Part shown: piece by piece, positions 39,836-55,878 of the stretch
How the letters are laid out: each line of letters opens with the position of its first letter
Position numbering within the stretch: position 1 is the first letter of the stretch
NCBI RefSeq assembly: GCF_001039355.2
Contig: NW_019775882.1
Span: 115,916 to 179,915, forward strand
Length of the DNA stretch: 64,000 nt
Direction of reading: 5' to 3'
Origin: Lingula anatina
Taxonomy: Eukaryota > Brachiopoda > Lingulata > Lingulida > Lingulidae
The notes under the pieces: model-generated
Database searches by the model: none
Seen by the model: only the letters and a program-made list of their open reading frames with translations
What the model was told of the DNA's origin: nothing
Program-made: the position numbers and the translations under genes

Positions 39836-44047
<4,212 letters not shown>

Positions 44048-44100
44048 CGCTCTTTACGGCATATGTATCCAACAGAAGAACGCAATTCTGATCTTTGCAG

Positions 44101-44215
44101 CGATATTTAAGGATGATCTAGTCACGCGACACGGTCATTTCGATTTAACACAGAATTTCTGAAGGCGTATGGTGATTACGCATGCGCGAATTTCTGAGAA
44201 ATCAGCAGTGAGTCA
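44101..44215 (-). promoter_or_regulatory. Gene A promoter: TATA-like box and AP-1 site
   Basis: Upstream of the start codon are CTTAAATATCG (TATA-like, 44101-44112), GCGCATGCGTAATCACCAT, and a perfect AP-1 consensus TGAGTCA (plus strand, 44209-44215). The block is conserved at the same spacing in genes B and D, and in C apart from the AP-1 site; sequence outside it diverges in A. Confidence 0.6.
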
Positions 44216-44224
44216 GAAATAGGA

Positions 44225-45114
44225 TTCAGTCGATAAATGTATCTACCGTGCATTAACCAATGACATCAACCGGATTATAAGTTTGACACATATTAAACAG
44301 TTGAATCGGGATTTTTTTCAACAGTTTGTCAGTTATTTCTAACCCAAGTGTTTAAGAGTGAAACCATTAATATTCCCAATACTAAATACCAGCACATAAC
44401 CTGTCTCTCAAGGGTCTCAGATTTGTGTCTTTGGTTGGTGGGGGTGGGGGGGGGGGGATTTTAAGCCAATTCTGAAAGAAAAAGTCTTCACAGTAAACCA
44501 ATGGGCAAATGTTTTATTATGTGGCATAGCCCATCTGTCTATATTCGTTTTCTGGTGAACAGGTCCATACCGTTATATGTTGGGGTTAGGGGTATTGGAT
44601 CAAAAGGTCCTTTTGGCTGGGAAAGATCAGCCATGAATTGATTTAAATCTGGGTTCTATGTCTTTCTAAGTTGTATACAAAAGAGATAAGTAAGTCTGCT
44701 TTAAAGACCCCCCCCCCCCCGCCCCCTCCACCCAGTACTTTTACTTTCTTTTGTCTTCTATGCATACAGTAACATAATGATTTTGCAAGGTATCATCCAT
44801 GTTTGCGAAATATTCCCCTCCCTCCCCGTTTGTGGAGGCATGGGGGTGTGTAAATCAGAACAATTTATTTTCATATTATGTCCCAATCAATAGCAATATA
44901 GCAATTATGTCACAATCATAAAAAACCCATCCTCAAAAAACGCTACAGAGACAGATAAAATATTACATTTAACGCTTCATAAGCAGATTTTCGTTTGCTG
45001 TGCTATAGGCCTAATAGTTGTCTACTACACTTCGGCCTGTCATGCTATAACGCCACATAGGGAGCAAATTAGGAACCAGGGGTCAGGGTACCGACCCCCC
45101 TCCCCTCCCCAAAC

Positions 45115-45158
<44 letters not shown>

Positions 45159-46090
45159 CAGCAGAATACAGGACATTTTTGGGATAAGTTATCTTACTGA
45201 ATTCAATATATCTTTTCTAATTTCATAAACATCTGTCTCTTCTATTATTCACGAAATTTACTGTGGGATGTCCTCATTTCCTTATGACTGTATGCAAACC
45301 GCAAATAGCAGCAATATCTCAGTTAAAAATGATCATTTAATTCTTGTTTCAAAAAGTTTTCAAACCAAAGCGTAGCTTAAGATAGCATTTGCACAAATTC
45401 TAACTAAACTTTCGTTTCGAGGTAAATAGGCCTGTCAATTGACTTTCCATTCTGGCCCCATCAAATTGTTAGATGAAGATATACATCGCTTGCATGTCGC
45501 TAATTGATCGAAGAGCTCGTGGTTACCTTTCTCAACAGACTAGTTTAATGAGTTTAATTGGGTTATTGTCGGGAGGTAACTGGTTTCAAAAGAACCAGTC
45601 TTTAAGTCTGAAAAAGACAAGCTATGACTGACAACCTGATATGAGTTCAATACCGTTCCTAACGCTGTGTCAATTAATTGAGTAAAGAGTAAAATCCACT
45701 TTGAAATTGCTGTATGTAAATGTGTTAGGTGTGACAGAGAACGAATGTGATTTTTGGTTGTGATTCACCACCACGTCTGACCCGATGTACCATGAAAGTT
45801 TTTAAATGTGTTAGGTGTGACAGAGAATGAATGTGTTGTTGGGTGTGATTAAGCACAATCCTTACCAGTAACTGAGCCACAGTCTCCAGTGGTCACATTA
45901 ACAGTGGTCAATACTGGACAGTGACACATAACACATTGCTCGGTTCGTGTCAATCACAGTGAACAGTTCAAGGTCACGTCAAGGTGAAGGTCAGTAAAGG
46001 GTTCCATTTAACCATGTATTTGAAACTATGTTTTATAAATATATATAGGATAAAATTAGCATGGAGTTTGTGCTTGACATCAGACCACGT
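44225..46090. repeat. Spacer between genes A and B, copy of the 34.9-38.3 kb region
   Basis: No gene. Several consecutive blocks match the sequence upstream of the gene A 3' end in the same order: the ACCGTGCATTAA block, the GTTGAATCGGGATTTTTTTC block, the GTTGGGGTTAG block, and the GTGTTAGGTGTGACA tandem repeat. A (TC)n run is at 45119-45153. Confidence 0.8.
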
Positions 46091-46529
46091 GGACCATCAC
46101 AGATGGTTATACCTCCATAGTAATATCTTAGAAGATTATTACAAAATACTTTTTACAAGAAAAAAACATTGACAAACTTTGAATATTGGGATATACACTG
46201 TATTCATTAACTATTGGAAGGTATAGGGAAATCGTCTTTTAAACCAGGAAAATCGGCTTTTATACCAAAACATACAATTGTTATCCATTAAAAACATTTC
46301 GAACTGTTCAATTGAAATTTAAGGTCATAAACATTGAACAAGCATTTCTTGAGGGCTTCCAAAAATTAAATTACCTTTAAAAATGAACTCTGTCAATGCA
46401 TACTGTCTATAAATACAAATGAAATTTAACAGTGGAATAACACAAAGGCATTTACATGTATAAGTCAAATATTTTACTTCCATTTTGTTTTCTTTGACAA
46501 AACGACAGCGTAATAGCAATGACATCTCC

Positions 46530-49307
46530 TTAGCCACTGCTAACAGAGGAAGATTTAAAGCCGATGGGGCGAACTTTCATCTCCGTTGTCTTCAGGGAGT
46601 GGTGCTGCCCTTTAAATGTATACCAGTTGACGCCATCAGCGAATGACCCGTGATCACCCAGGTGGTACAGGCCGTTCAGATTGGATGCGTGGCAACTTTT
46701 ATACCACCAGGCTCCCTTGAATGTCTGTGCACAATTCCTACCATCTGCATCGTTATCCCTGTCCTTTGTGGTGAAAGGTTGGCCCTTGTGATTACTCAGT
46801 GAATCCCCTAAACATAAAATACGAGAAGAGTTACAGAGCCATGTGAAATGAGAAGTGCTGCATATATGACGTACAGGGGTATTGTACATAGTTCATTGTG
46901 TTCTCAAACAAAAAAAAAACGTTCATATATCGCCCAGCATGTTCGAGAGCACAAAAACAGTGAACTAAGACATGGTTGGTACGTATAATAGTGGTTTTCT
47001 TTAGTGTGTGTGTGTGAGTGTGTGTGTGTGTGTGTGTTGAAATACAGTCACGCATGAGCTGAACATGTTCCTGTGCAAACATGTATCTAGCTATACCCTA
47101 ATTCCTTGACAAGACCGATTTAAAAGATAATTTATCACAGTGTGTGTGCGTGTGTGTGTGTGCGTGTCTGTGTGTGCATTTAAGCATCGATGTGCTCTCT
47201 AAATCACCGCTTCACTGCTGTTTATGACTGCAATGAAACTTCAAAACAAGATTAATTAATTGTCTACCTGCGTTCCCAGAGTAAACCCCGACAGTCAACT
47301 GGTACTTAGCTTTCTCTGACGTGATAGCAAAGTTGTCGTAATGGGCGTAGCGCCAAACACCATTCGCGTCTTCGATATCAACACGCAGCTCGTATCGCTT
47401 TTGGTTAGTGATGGTGTTAATTTGTTCATTCCCTGTAGAGAAAGTGTAAAATATGTTTCAATATTTTAATTCAGTTGTTTATCCATTTGTCAAAAAGGAC
47501 CGAAAATATATTTATACTTAAAATAACGTTGAATCAGTAAACTTTCAATAGAGTCCAAATGATACAAAATACACGATACACACAATATTTAGATTCTGTA
47601 CAGTGTCAACAGTTTTTGAAAATCTGCAACATATATCTAATTTTCTTCACTCTCAGTGTAATTGATAGCAATATCTAACTGTAGGACAGAATACAAATGA
47701 AATAAAAGAAAATATTTATCATAATCCACTTAATGCAACTTTTCATTCAAATGACATTTCTCCTCAGGTTTCTGCATCTCTATAAAAGCTTTATATTGCT
47801 CGATGAACATCACGAATGTTTAAAAATGTCTCATTACCTAACCAGTGTTCCCCGTTCAGGTTTCCGAATCCATGCTTATAAGATTGCCAGCCACGATAGA
47901 AGTCCACGGAACCGTCCATACGCTTCTGGAACAACTAAAAATATACAAAGTACTTAACAAAATATTTTGTCCAATAACAGGGAAAGGCACTAGATTCAAG
48001 AAAAAAGTGACTAACGGCTTTAGAGAAAAATTTGGCGCTCCTTTAACCTGAGAAATGGCCAGACCTCAACAAACTACCAAAAAAACGGAAAATCCTTATG
48101 AATCACATCTAAAACATATGATAATTTTACACATAAAAATTAATCTAAGTTTATTGAATTAAACTAAATCATACCGTCCACCCTCCCCCGTCAGTGGTCA
48201 TGTCACAGTAGACGTTAAATGCGTTCGGACTGTTATCTGGTGTTATGGTATACACCCCGTTCAACTTCACGCCGTTCTTGTACAAATCAGCGCAGTCCCG
48301 ACCACTTGCTGTAATAAGACAGTAGCATGTTCCGTTATATGTGTACTATCACCGATATGAATTCACGCTTTATCATGTTAACATACCCCCAAAATACGAT
48401 AGTTACTTCATTGCCTGAGGACATATTTCCATTGCTTTCAGTATTCAGCATATATCATTTGTAAAAAGTGATCTAGTAATGGGAAGTTTCGAAAAAACAG
48501 TGATTTAAGATTCCTCTAGTAGTTGAGTTGCCCACATCATAAACAGATATGCACAAATATTTCCCACTATTTATTATATAAAATAAAAGAAATTGAATTG
48601 AATAAAGATGGCATTTGCAACTTACCACCTTGCTTGTCCGCGGTGAAGTTTGCTAATTTCATTTGTAAATTTGTTGTCGTCTGTAGCAGTTTAGAATATT
48701 TATCCACCAGGTCATCGTATCTGCCTTCCAAGCGTTTCAAGTCGTTCTTTAGGATGTCAACCAGGGAGGATGTTACCGAACACTGAGACTGGGATGTGGC
48801 TTGCACATCCCGGCGCTTAATACTAGAACGAAATCATTTTAATGGAGCCATATACATGTACATGTACATATACATATACATGTACTTTGAATGCAACTTC
48901 ACATTACAGGTGCTTTGATCTGGAAACAATATTCATCGAAAAAAAGCATTTATCATAATGATTTTTTTCATCACGAGAAAAAAACTGCCACGTTTACTAG
49001 CTTGTCATTTTGACAGTACCTCCTACTTGAAGAATTTCAAATATTTTTTCAATAGAAAATTATAAATTTATAACGATATTGTAGATGTGAAGGAAAGTTA
49101 AGACACAAATTTTTTAAGCCGTCTGATAGTATATATTAATAAAAATCAGTGAAAACATTTGCCAGATGCTAATATGCAATTATTTATAACGAAATATAAT
49201 TACTAAGAAGAAACGATTAAATGCAGCACTTACTCATAAGTTTGAATTCCCAGAGTAACGTCAAAAACACCGAGTAAAATAACGATATACTTGTAGGTCA
49301 ACTCCAT
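46530..49307 (-). CDS. FReD gene B: secreted lectin, short stalk, 314 aa
   Basis: Exons: 49234-49307, 48626-48822, 48175-48308, 47838-47934, 47268-47432, 46530-46807; all GT-AG, frame intact, TAA stop. It has a signal peptide ([20 protein letters not shown]), the conserved Cys in SQSQCSVTS, a minimal coiled coil with no extra unit, ANFTADK, then a complete FReD at about 91-314. The calcium motif KDRDND is intact (Asp238, Asp240), and the acetyl-pocket motif is [10 protein letters not shown]. Exons 1 and 3-6 have exactly the same lengths as in gene A (74, 134, 97, 165, 278). This is the simplest member and the best reference for the family. A secreted, oligomeric, calcium-dependent sugar-binding role is inferred from the family. 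Confidence 0.93.
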
Positions 49308-49360
49308 TGCTCTTTACGGCACATGTATCCAACAGAAGACCGCAATTCTATTCTTTACAG

Positions 49361-49486
49361 CGATATTTAAGGATGATCTAGTCACGCGACACGCATCATG
49401 TCGATTTGACGCAAAATTTCTGAAGGTGCATGAAATAAAATGGTGAACACGCATGCGCGAATTTCCCAGAAATCAGCTGTGAGTCA
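49361..49486 (-). promoter_or_regulatory. Gene B promoter: TATA-like box and AP-1 site
   Basis: CTTAAATATCG (49361-49372 on the minus strand) and TGAGTCA (49480-49486) are at the same spacing as in gene A. Similarity to the upstream regions of genes C and D continues for about 1 kb further, to about 50.5 kb. Confidence 0.6.
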
Positions 49487-49499
49487 GAAATAGGGAGCG

Positions 49500-50590
49500 G
49501 TATAAATTAAAACGCCTTTCAATACTAAACAGACGTAGATCAAAATGGTCCGATAATTTCGCAATATCTAGTTTCTATATGTAACTGTAGTAGAAGTAAC
49601 AACGCTGTTTGATCATAATAAGAAGATAATGGCTCTATAAAGAAAAACGGTTTCCAGCCTGTCATTATTTGACATACTATGGCAATTGTACTTTTTATGG
49701 TACGGGAAAAAGTAAAAACGGTAGACACTGACAAATAACGGGTACAGTGAAATATATTGTGGTAAGAAACAGAAATGATGGACAGCTCTCGCTTTACTAC
49801 CGCCACTAACCTACACAGTTTTTTCTTTGTCAACTTACGACCCTGCCATATATTACCAAACGGTCAGAAAACTCGCTTAATTAATTTTAGACGTTGAAAA
49901 AGATTGCTCCCCCCTCCACTTCTCCATTAATTTCTATAATATCTAGGTATTATTGGCTCCTGGAATTGTCATTCTGATAGAAATCTTTATGAACATCACG
50001 CCCTACGTTGGCGGTGTAGTATTACCCATCACCACACTCTAACAGAGAGAAGAGATAAAGACAGTGGCGGTGTACGTTTACAATTGAGGAAATCTTTTGT
50101 GTCGTTTAAATCTCAGATGATGTTTCTGGCTAAATCGACTTTGCAAAAAGGCATCGGCAGATTTCATATATGGACAACTTAGGGGATGGGGGGAGAAGTA
50201 AAATTGTCTCGCCCTATCCCACTCCCTCCTCGGAAAGCCCCTGGACAGGAGAAGTCACCATTCATCAAGAAAAAAGAAAATATCCAATCAGAGGAGAAGA
50301 ACCTAGTTCGTCAGTTAAACGATCCAATGGGAACCATATACACCCTCCCCCTACCTTCCCCCGACCCCCGAAAATGTTCACAAGTTTTATTATGCGTGGC
50401 GGCTGTAAAACTCGTACTTATGCACCTTTACACGAGCCACATCACTTATAAAATCTCCTAGCTGAAATTTGATCTCGCATAAGACACTGTAAAATACAAG
50501 TACAAATGGCTTTTACCTTCAACAATTTCGAACTTTCCAAATTGCAAATGCAAAAGGTAAATTTTACAGTAGAATAACACAAAGGCATAT
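49500..50590. other. Upstream spacer of gene B, shared with C and D
   Basis: No coding gene. The block containing CCCATCACCACACTCTAACA and a pyrimidine-rich stretch recurs upstream of gene C (about 55.9-57.3 kb) and gene D (about 61.7-63.3 kb), marking the tandem duplication unit. Confidence 0.7.
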
Positions 50591-50591
50591 A

Positions 50592-52244
50592 CAGACTTGA
50601 CATTTAATATGGAATATTTTTTTCCAAATCCTTTTTCATCAGTTTTTTTCCTATTTTGCAGACTGATAAATGATAATAAGGATTAAAATCGTGTTTTAAT
50701 AACTTTTAATTATCTCTTTGATGTCATTGTGACATCAGTTCATTAATGGAATTCGCCAGAGAAGCAAACAAAAACACATTGCCTATTCTATGTCATACGA
50801 CAACCATTAAAAGGGATATTTTGGACCTCCATATTTTCCAAATTATTGTCTGTAAAGGAGTTAAACGCTCCGCAAAGGACCCTCATGTCAGTGTCTAGTC
50901 ACAGTAACGGTCGCTGTTACGCCTGACTTCTTCTGGCTGCTACCAGCGCTCTCAAGTGGCAAGGCATTAGGTTTTTAAAGTTCAATCTGGAATAACATTC
51001 CAGGCATCGGTCAAAATCTGCCCAATTTGGTCCAGTTTTGTTGTAGGACATGTAGGTCATTGATTCGGAGAGTAATGGCCTACCCACATATTGTCTATGT
51101 GGTTCAAATATGGCGATTTTGATGACCAAGGTAGCTGCTTATTCCCTTGGTTCTGTAAGTAAACTGCTATTAAAAGTGCTCTGTGTGAACCGGCAATCTC
51201 ACCGTGCAATCTAAAATTGTTCCTAAGTTGTCCCCTATCAAATGATAGCCAAGTGGTTCCCAGATTATTTCTTTATTTGATCTGGTTCAGGTTTTCGTCG
51301 ATGACTGTCATTGGTGTTTTGGCACCAATGCGGTATCCACTCCAAATACTGACGCTGTTAATGACCTTAGTCACTATAGAAGCGGCACACGCTTCGTCGT
51401 TGGCCTCTTCTGGATGTCTGTAAACTCTGTTTTGACTATTTGAGCGGTACAGGTGAAATCTGACCTCAATAAAGAAAGCCACGAGATTTCAGTGTTCGAC
51501 CCCAGAAACAGTCAAGGTCCCCAATTCAATAGAGCAACATAAAACGATGTTTTGCTGTTTAGAGTGGGTTCCTCGGAGGTCGTCTGGTATTCTAACCTGC
51601 TAAAACCAGTTTGGTGTTCGCTAAGGGCCTTGAAAAATGCGTTTTGGTGGTAATTTACCCCTCATTCTGAACGGACTTAGTGGTTTTTGTTTAGTTGCAA
51701 CAGCATATCCCGAAATACAGTGGGTCCTGTACCCTGGTGGTAAGATTTCAATACATTGGGTGTGGCCTCTGTGTAGGTACATCAGTCTGGGCATTACTCT
51801 GTAAAACTGTGCGGACCGTTTCGTTTGGCGCAATTACCTGTCTGGCAATGCCTGCCCTTTTCGCGCCATTCTGCCACAGATTAACAAATTTGTAAAGCAC
51901 TGCATAGCTCATTTTACACACTGCAAACCCGACCACTTGCATGCAAAATTTCAAATTCTTCTATGCAGTAGTTGCCGACATATTGATACTTTTTGGACGG
52001 AACCATGCTTTCCCAAAGCCAAGCTTTGACCTGCCCAAAGGAGCACTACCCAATTAAATCACTGCAAATTACATAATGCAGCAGCGCAACAAACCTGGTA
52101 ATCAGTTAATTGGTAGCGACACACCTGACTACACACTTCTCCATTCACATATCTTATATGAGATCGGAGTTTGTGAAAAACAAACGCATTTTCACCTAGG
52201 CATACATTCGAAATTGAAATATTCCATATTAAATGTCAAGTCTG
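50592..52244 (-). mobile_element. Decayed Tc1-like transposon, 1.65 kb
   Basis: Inverted ends CAGACTTGACATTTAATATG are flanked by TA at 50590-50591 and 52245-52246. The matching site after gene D (GGCATATATAATCCAAGATA, near 57536) is empty, which fixes both ends and the TA duplication. On the minus strand, transposase-like pieces can be read in broken frames: FHLYRSNSQNRVYRHPEEAN and AKTPMTVIDENLNQIK near 51.3-51.45 kb, and a diverged C-terminal part at 50.92-51.13 kb. It lies just downstream of the gene C stop. Confidence 0.85.
51273..51482 (-). pseudogene. Tc1-like transposase fragment
   Basis: A 69-codon open piece resembles the catalytic region of Tc1 transposases around the FHLYRSNSQNRVYR segment and the GRTPLVVIDGNL-type segment. 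It is followed downstream (50917-51129) by a shifted, diverged piece. Frames are broken on both sides, so no active enzyme is expected. Confidence 0.65.
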
Positions 52245-53126
52245 TATAATCCAATATATTTTACTTGTATTTTGTTTTCTTTGACAAAATCACAACGTAA
52301 TATAGCATTTACATCTCCTTAGCCACTGCTAACAGAGGAAGATTTAAATCCGATGGGGCGTAGTTTCATCTCCGTTGTCTTCAGCGAGTGGTAGTACCCT
52401 TTAAATGCAAGCCAGTTGACGCCATCAGCGATGACCCGTGATCACCCAGGTGGTACAGACCGTTCAGATTGGAATCGTGACATTTTTCATACCACCAAGC
52501 TCCCTTATATTCCTGTGCACAATGCTTTACAAATGGATCGTTATCCCTGTCTTTTGTGCTGAAAGGGTGGCCCTTTTGACGATTCATTGAATCCCCTAAA
52601 CGTAAAATACGAGAAGAGTTACAGAACGATAGTGAAAGTAGTGGATAGTAGTGAGCTTTTATGATGTATTTTCCATAGGCCCTTATGGTCTTATAACGGA
52701 CTATGTAGCGTGTATGTAAAAGTTATTATAACACCGTGAATTTCGAGAGCACAGAAACAGTTGACAAAGGCGGGATGGTTGGTTTCCTTTATTACTTAAT
52801 CGTGTGTGTGTGTGTGTGTGTGTGAGTGTGTGTAGAAATGCAGTTACACATGAGGTGAAAGTAAGCCTGTGTAAATTAATTAACTGCCTACCTGCGTTCC
52901 CAGAGTAAGCGCCGACAGTCAACTGGTACTTAGCTTTCTCTGACGCGATAGCAAAGTTGTCGTAATGGGCGTAGCGCCAAACACCATTCGCGTCCTCCAT
53001 ATCAACACGCAGCTCGTATCGCCTTTGGTTAGTAATGGTGTTAATTTGTTCATTCCCTGTAGAAAAATGTAATGTCTCTTTCAACCATTTAATTCAGCTG
53101 TCTATCCATTTGTCAACAAGGACCAC

Positions 53127-53130
<4 letters not shown>

Positions 53131-53172
<42 letters not shown>
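53131..53172. repeat. (TA)n microsatellite
   Basis: A pure TA run in the intron between exons 4 and 5 of gene C. Confidence 0.95.
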
Positions 53173-53176
<4 letters not shown>

Positions 53177-54096
53177 AATTACACAAAATACCTGATACAC
53201 GCAATATTTACATTGTACAATATCAACAGTTTTTAAAAATCTGCAACATATAATTCTAATTTTCTTCACTCCCGGCGTAATCGATATCAATATCTACCCG
53301 TAGAACAGAATGCAAATGAGATAACAGAAATATTCATCATAATCTACTAAATGCAATCTTTCATTCAATTGACATTTGCCTGCAGGTTTCGGCATCCCTG
53401 TAAAGGTGTATTATTGCTGGATGAACATCACGAATGTTTAATAATGTCCCATTACCTAACCAGTGTTCCCCGTTCAGGTTTCCGAATCCATGCTTATAAG
53501 ATTGCCAGCCACGATAGAAGTCCACGGAACCGTCCATACGCTTCTGGAACAACTGAAAGTACAAAATACTTCACAAAATATTTTGTCCAATAACAGGGAC
53601 AAGCACTGGATTCGATGAATTATCGAACATAAATAAGTAGCCATCAATAAGTATGACAAGAAAAAATGTGACTAGCGGTTTAAGAAAATCATTTGGGGCC
53701 CGTTATACTGAGAAATGTTCGGAACCCAAGAAACCACCCAAAAACGGAAAATCACATCTGAAATACAAATCGTAAATAATTTTTTTGAATGAATCTAAGT
53801 TTATTGAAATAAACAAAACCATACCGTCCATCCTCCACCGTCAGTGGTCATGTCACAGTAGACGTTAAATGCGCTCGGACTGTTATCTGGTGTTATGGTA
53901 TACACTCCGTTCAACGTCTCGCCGTTCTTGTACAAATCAGCGCAGTCCCGACCACTTGCTGTAATGACACATTAGCATATTTCGTTTTATTTGTACTATC
54001 ACTGTAATTTGTTTGCGCTATATCATGTTGACATACGCCTTAAAACGAGTAAATGTCTCTATTGCTATCAGCATCCAGCTTGTATCATTTGTAATA

Positions 54097-54842
54097 CAGG
54101 GTTACCACTTAACATGGAATATTATTTTTTGGCGAGTAAATTTTCTACAAAATATTTATTTTCTCTCTAACTATTTTAAATCCAAAGCTAATGTGTCTCT
54201 CCATGTGTAGCCAGATGTGTTACCTAATTACCACGCAACTCTCGAAACAATTGATGCATGCAGTTGTATGTTCTGTGGTCAGAAATGTGAGGGGTGGTCT
54301 TTTCGGCAAATTCTGCCCTTGTATAAAAACGCATGGGTTTGGTCGATCTTTGGAGTGTGTTTAAAGAAGCAACAAAGGGATCGCTCTGAAACTTGACAGG
54401 TAACTTTGTGAAGATATGGTTCGACAGCTAAGCAACGCAGCTTACTATGGGATTCTTGCTCTCAGAGAAAATGGCCAGAAACCGACAGTCATTGCCAGGT
54501 AATTCAACATTTATCAGGAACTGCTTGTAACGTCCTCCAAAGAAATGCGGCATCAGGGACACCTACTCCAATACCTCGACCAGGGTGTCTGCGTATCACA
54601 CCAAGAAGACAGGATTGCCTTCTCCTTAGAGGACGCCGTGCTGGTCGTACAAATACAACCAGTGTCCTCAGAAAAGAGAGGCAGAATGTCATTTAAACAC
54701 CCTTGTCAAGGTCCCTCGTGCAGAAAACTATGTTTTTATCACTTAGTGACATACTTTTTTGATGAATCAAGCCAAACAAAATTTAATCAGCACTCAAAAA
54801 TAACAATGATAAAAAAATATTCCATATTAAATAGCAACCATG
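54097..54842 (+). mobile_element. Internally deleted Tc1-like element in a gene C intron
   Basis: The ends match those of the 30179-31810 element, with a few changes (CAGGGTTACCACTTAACATG on the left), flanked by TA. Its first 630 bp or so correspond to the 5' part of the full-length element, including the transposase N-terminal region, and it then jumps near 54730 to the 3' end. Genes A, B and D lack it at the same intron position. Confidence 0.88.
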
Positions 54843-55752
54843 TATGTGATCTCATTATGGGGAGTCTGTGAAAAAAACAGAAATGCGTCTAAATATTTCC
54901 CACACATTATAAAATAAAATATATTGACTTGAATTGAATAAAAGCCGCCATTTGTAGAAAATTGCAACTTACCACCTTGCTTTTCTGCGGTGAAGTTTGC
55001 TAATTTCACTTGTAAATTTGTTGTCGACTGTAACAATTTAGAATATTTATCCATCAGATCATCGTATCTGCCTTCCAAGCGTTTCAGCTGATCATCGTGC
55101 CTGTCTTCCAAGCGTTTCAGGTCATTCTTCAGGATGTCAACCAGGATGGATGTTACTGAACACCGAGATTGGGATGTGGCTTGCACATCTCTGCGTTTGA
55201 TGCTACAAGAAAAAAGTCATTTTAATGGAGCCATATACTTTGAATGCAACTTCACATTAGAGGCATTTATTTTGTCTGTGTGACTGTCCTTTTTAAATTG
55301 ATGGGTTTTTTGATCTGGAAAAATATTCATCAAAGAAAATCATTTATCATAATGATTCTTTTTCATCATGAGAAAAAAATGTTATTGATTAGCTTCCCAT
55401 TTTGACAGTACCTCCTATTTTGAAAATTTTCAAATATTTTTAAAGAAAAATTGTTAATAAATATCGATATTGTAGATGTGAAGGAAAGTTAAGACAGTAA
55501 CCTGTTCAGCCACCTGATATTAAATATTAATAAAAATCATTGAAAATATTTGCTAGATGCTAATATGCAACTCATTATAATGAAATATAATCACTAAGAA
55601 GAAACGATTAAATGCAGCACCTACTCATACGTTTGAATTCCAAGAGTAACGTCAAAAACACAGAGTAAAACCACGATATGCTTGTAGGCCAACTCCATTG
55701 CTCTTTACGGCATATGTATCCGACAAAAGAATGCAATTCTATTCTTAGCAGC

Positions 55753-55878
55753 GATATATAAAGATAATCTAGTCACGCCAAACGCGTCATTTCGATTTGA
55801 CACAAAATTTCTTAAGGCGTATGAAATAAAAATGGTGATTACGCATGCGCGAATTTCCCAGAAATCAGCTGTGGGTCA
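55753..55878 (-). promoter_or_regulatory. Gene C promoter with altered AP-1 site
   Basis: The TATA-like box here reads TTTATATATCG (55753-55763, minus strand). The AP-1 position (55872-55878) reads TGGGTCA instead of TGAGTCA. The rest of the block, including GCGCATGCGTAATCACC, is conserved. Confidence 0.5.

Larger units (their letters stand above)
52319..55698 (-). pseudogene. FReD gene C: frameshifted copy (304 aa if translated)
   Basis: Exons: 55625-55698, 54973-55202, 53825-53958, 53456-53552, 52892-53056, 52319-52595; splice sites are present, though the exon 1 donor is GTAGGT rather than GTAAGT. The signal peptide, SQSRCSVTS cysteine, coiled coil with one extra 11-residue unit, and most of the FReD are intact, including KDRDND (Asp249, Asp251) and [10 protein letters not shown]. 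In exon 6 one base is missing against genes B and D at 52430/52431. After LGDHGS the frame changes, replacing the last 37 residues with 16 and stopping at 52381. The lost part includes the DGVNW and [11 protein letters not shown] segments conserved in all other copies, so the FReD should not fold normally. A 746-bp Tc1-like element sits in the intron between exons 2 and 3. A single-base assembly error is the main alternative. Confidence 0.85.

Noticed and set aside
53102-53290. Frames with Ile-Tyr repeats
   Set aside because: Translation of a (TA)n microsatellite in a gene C intron.
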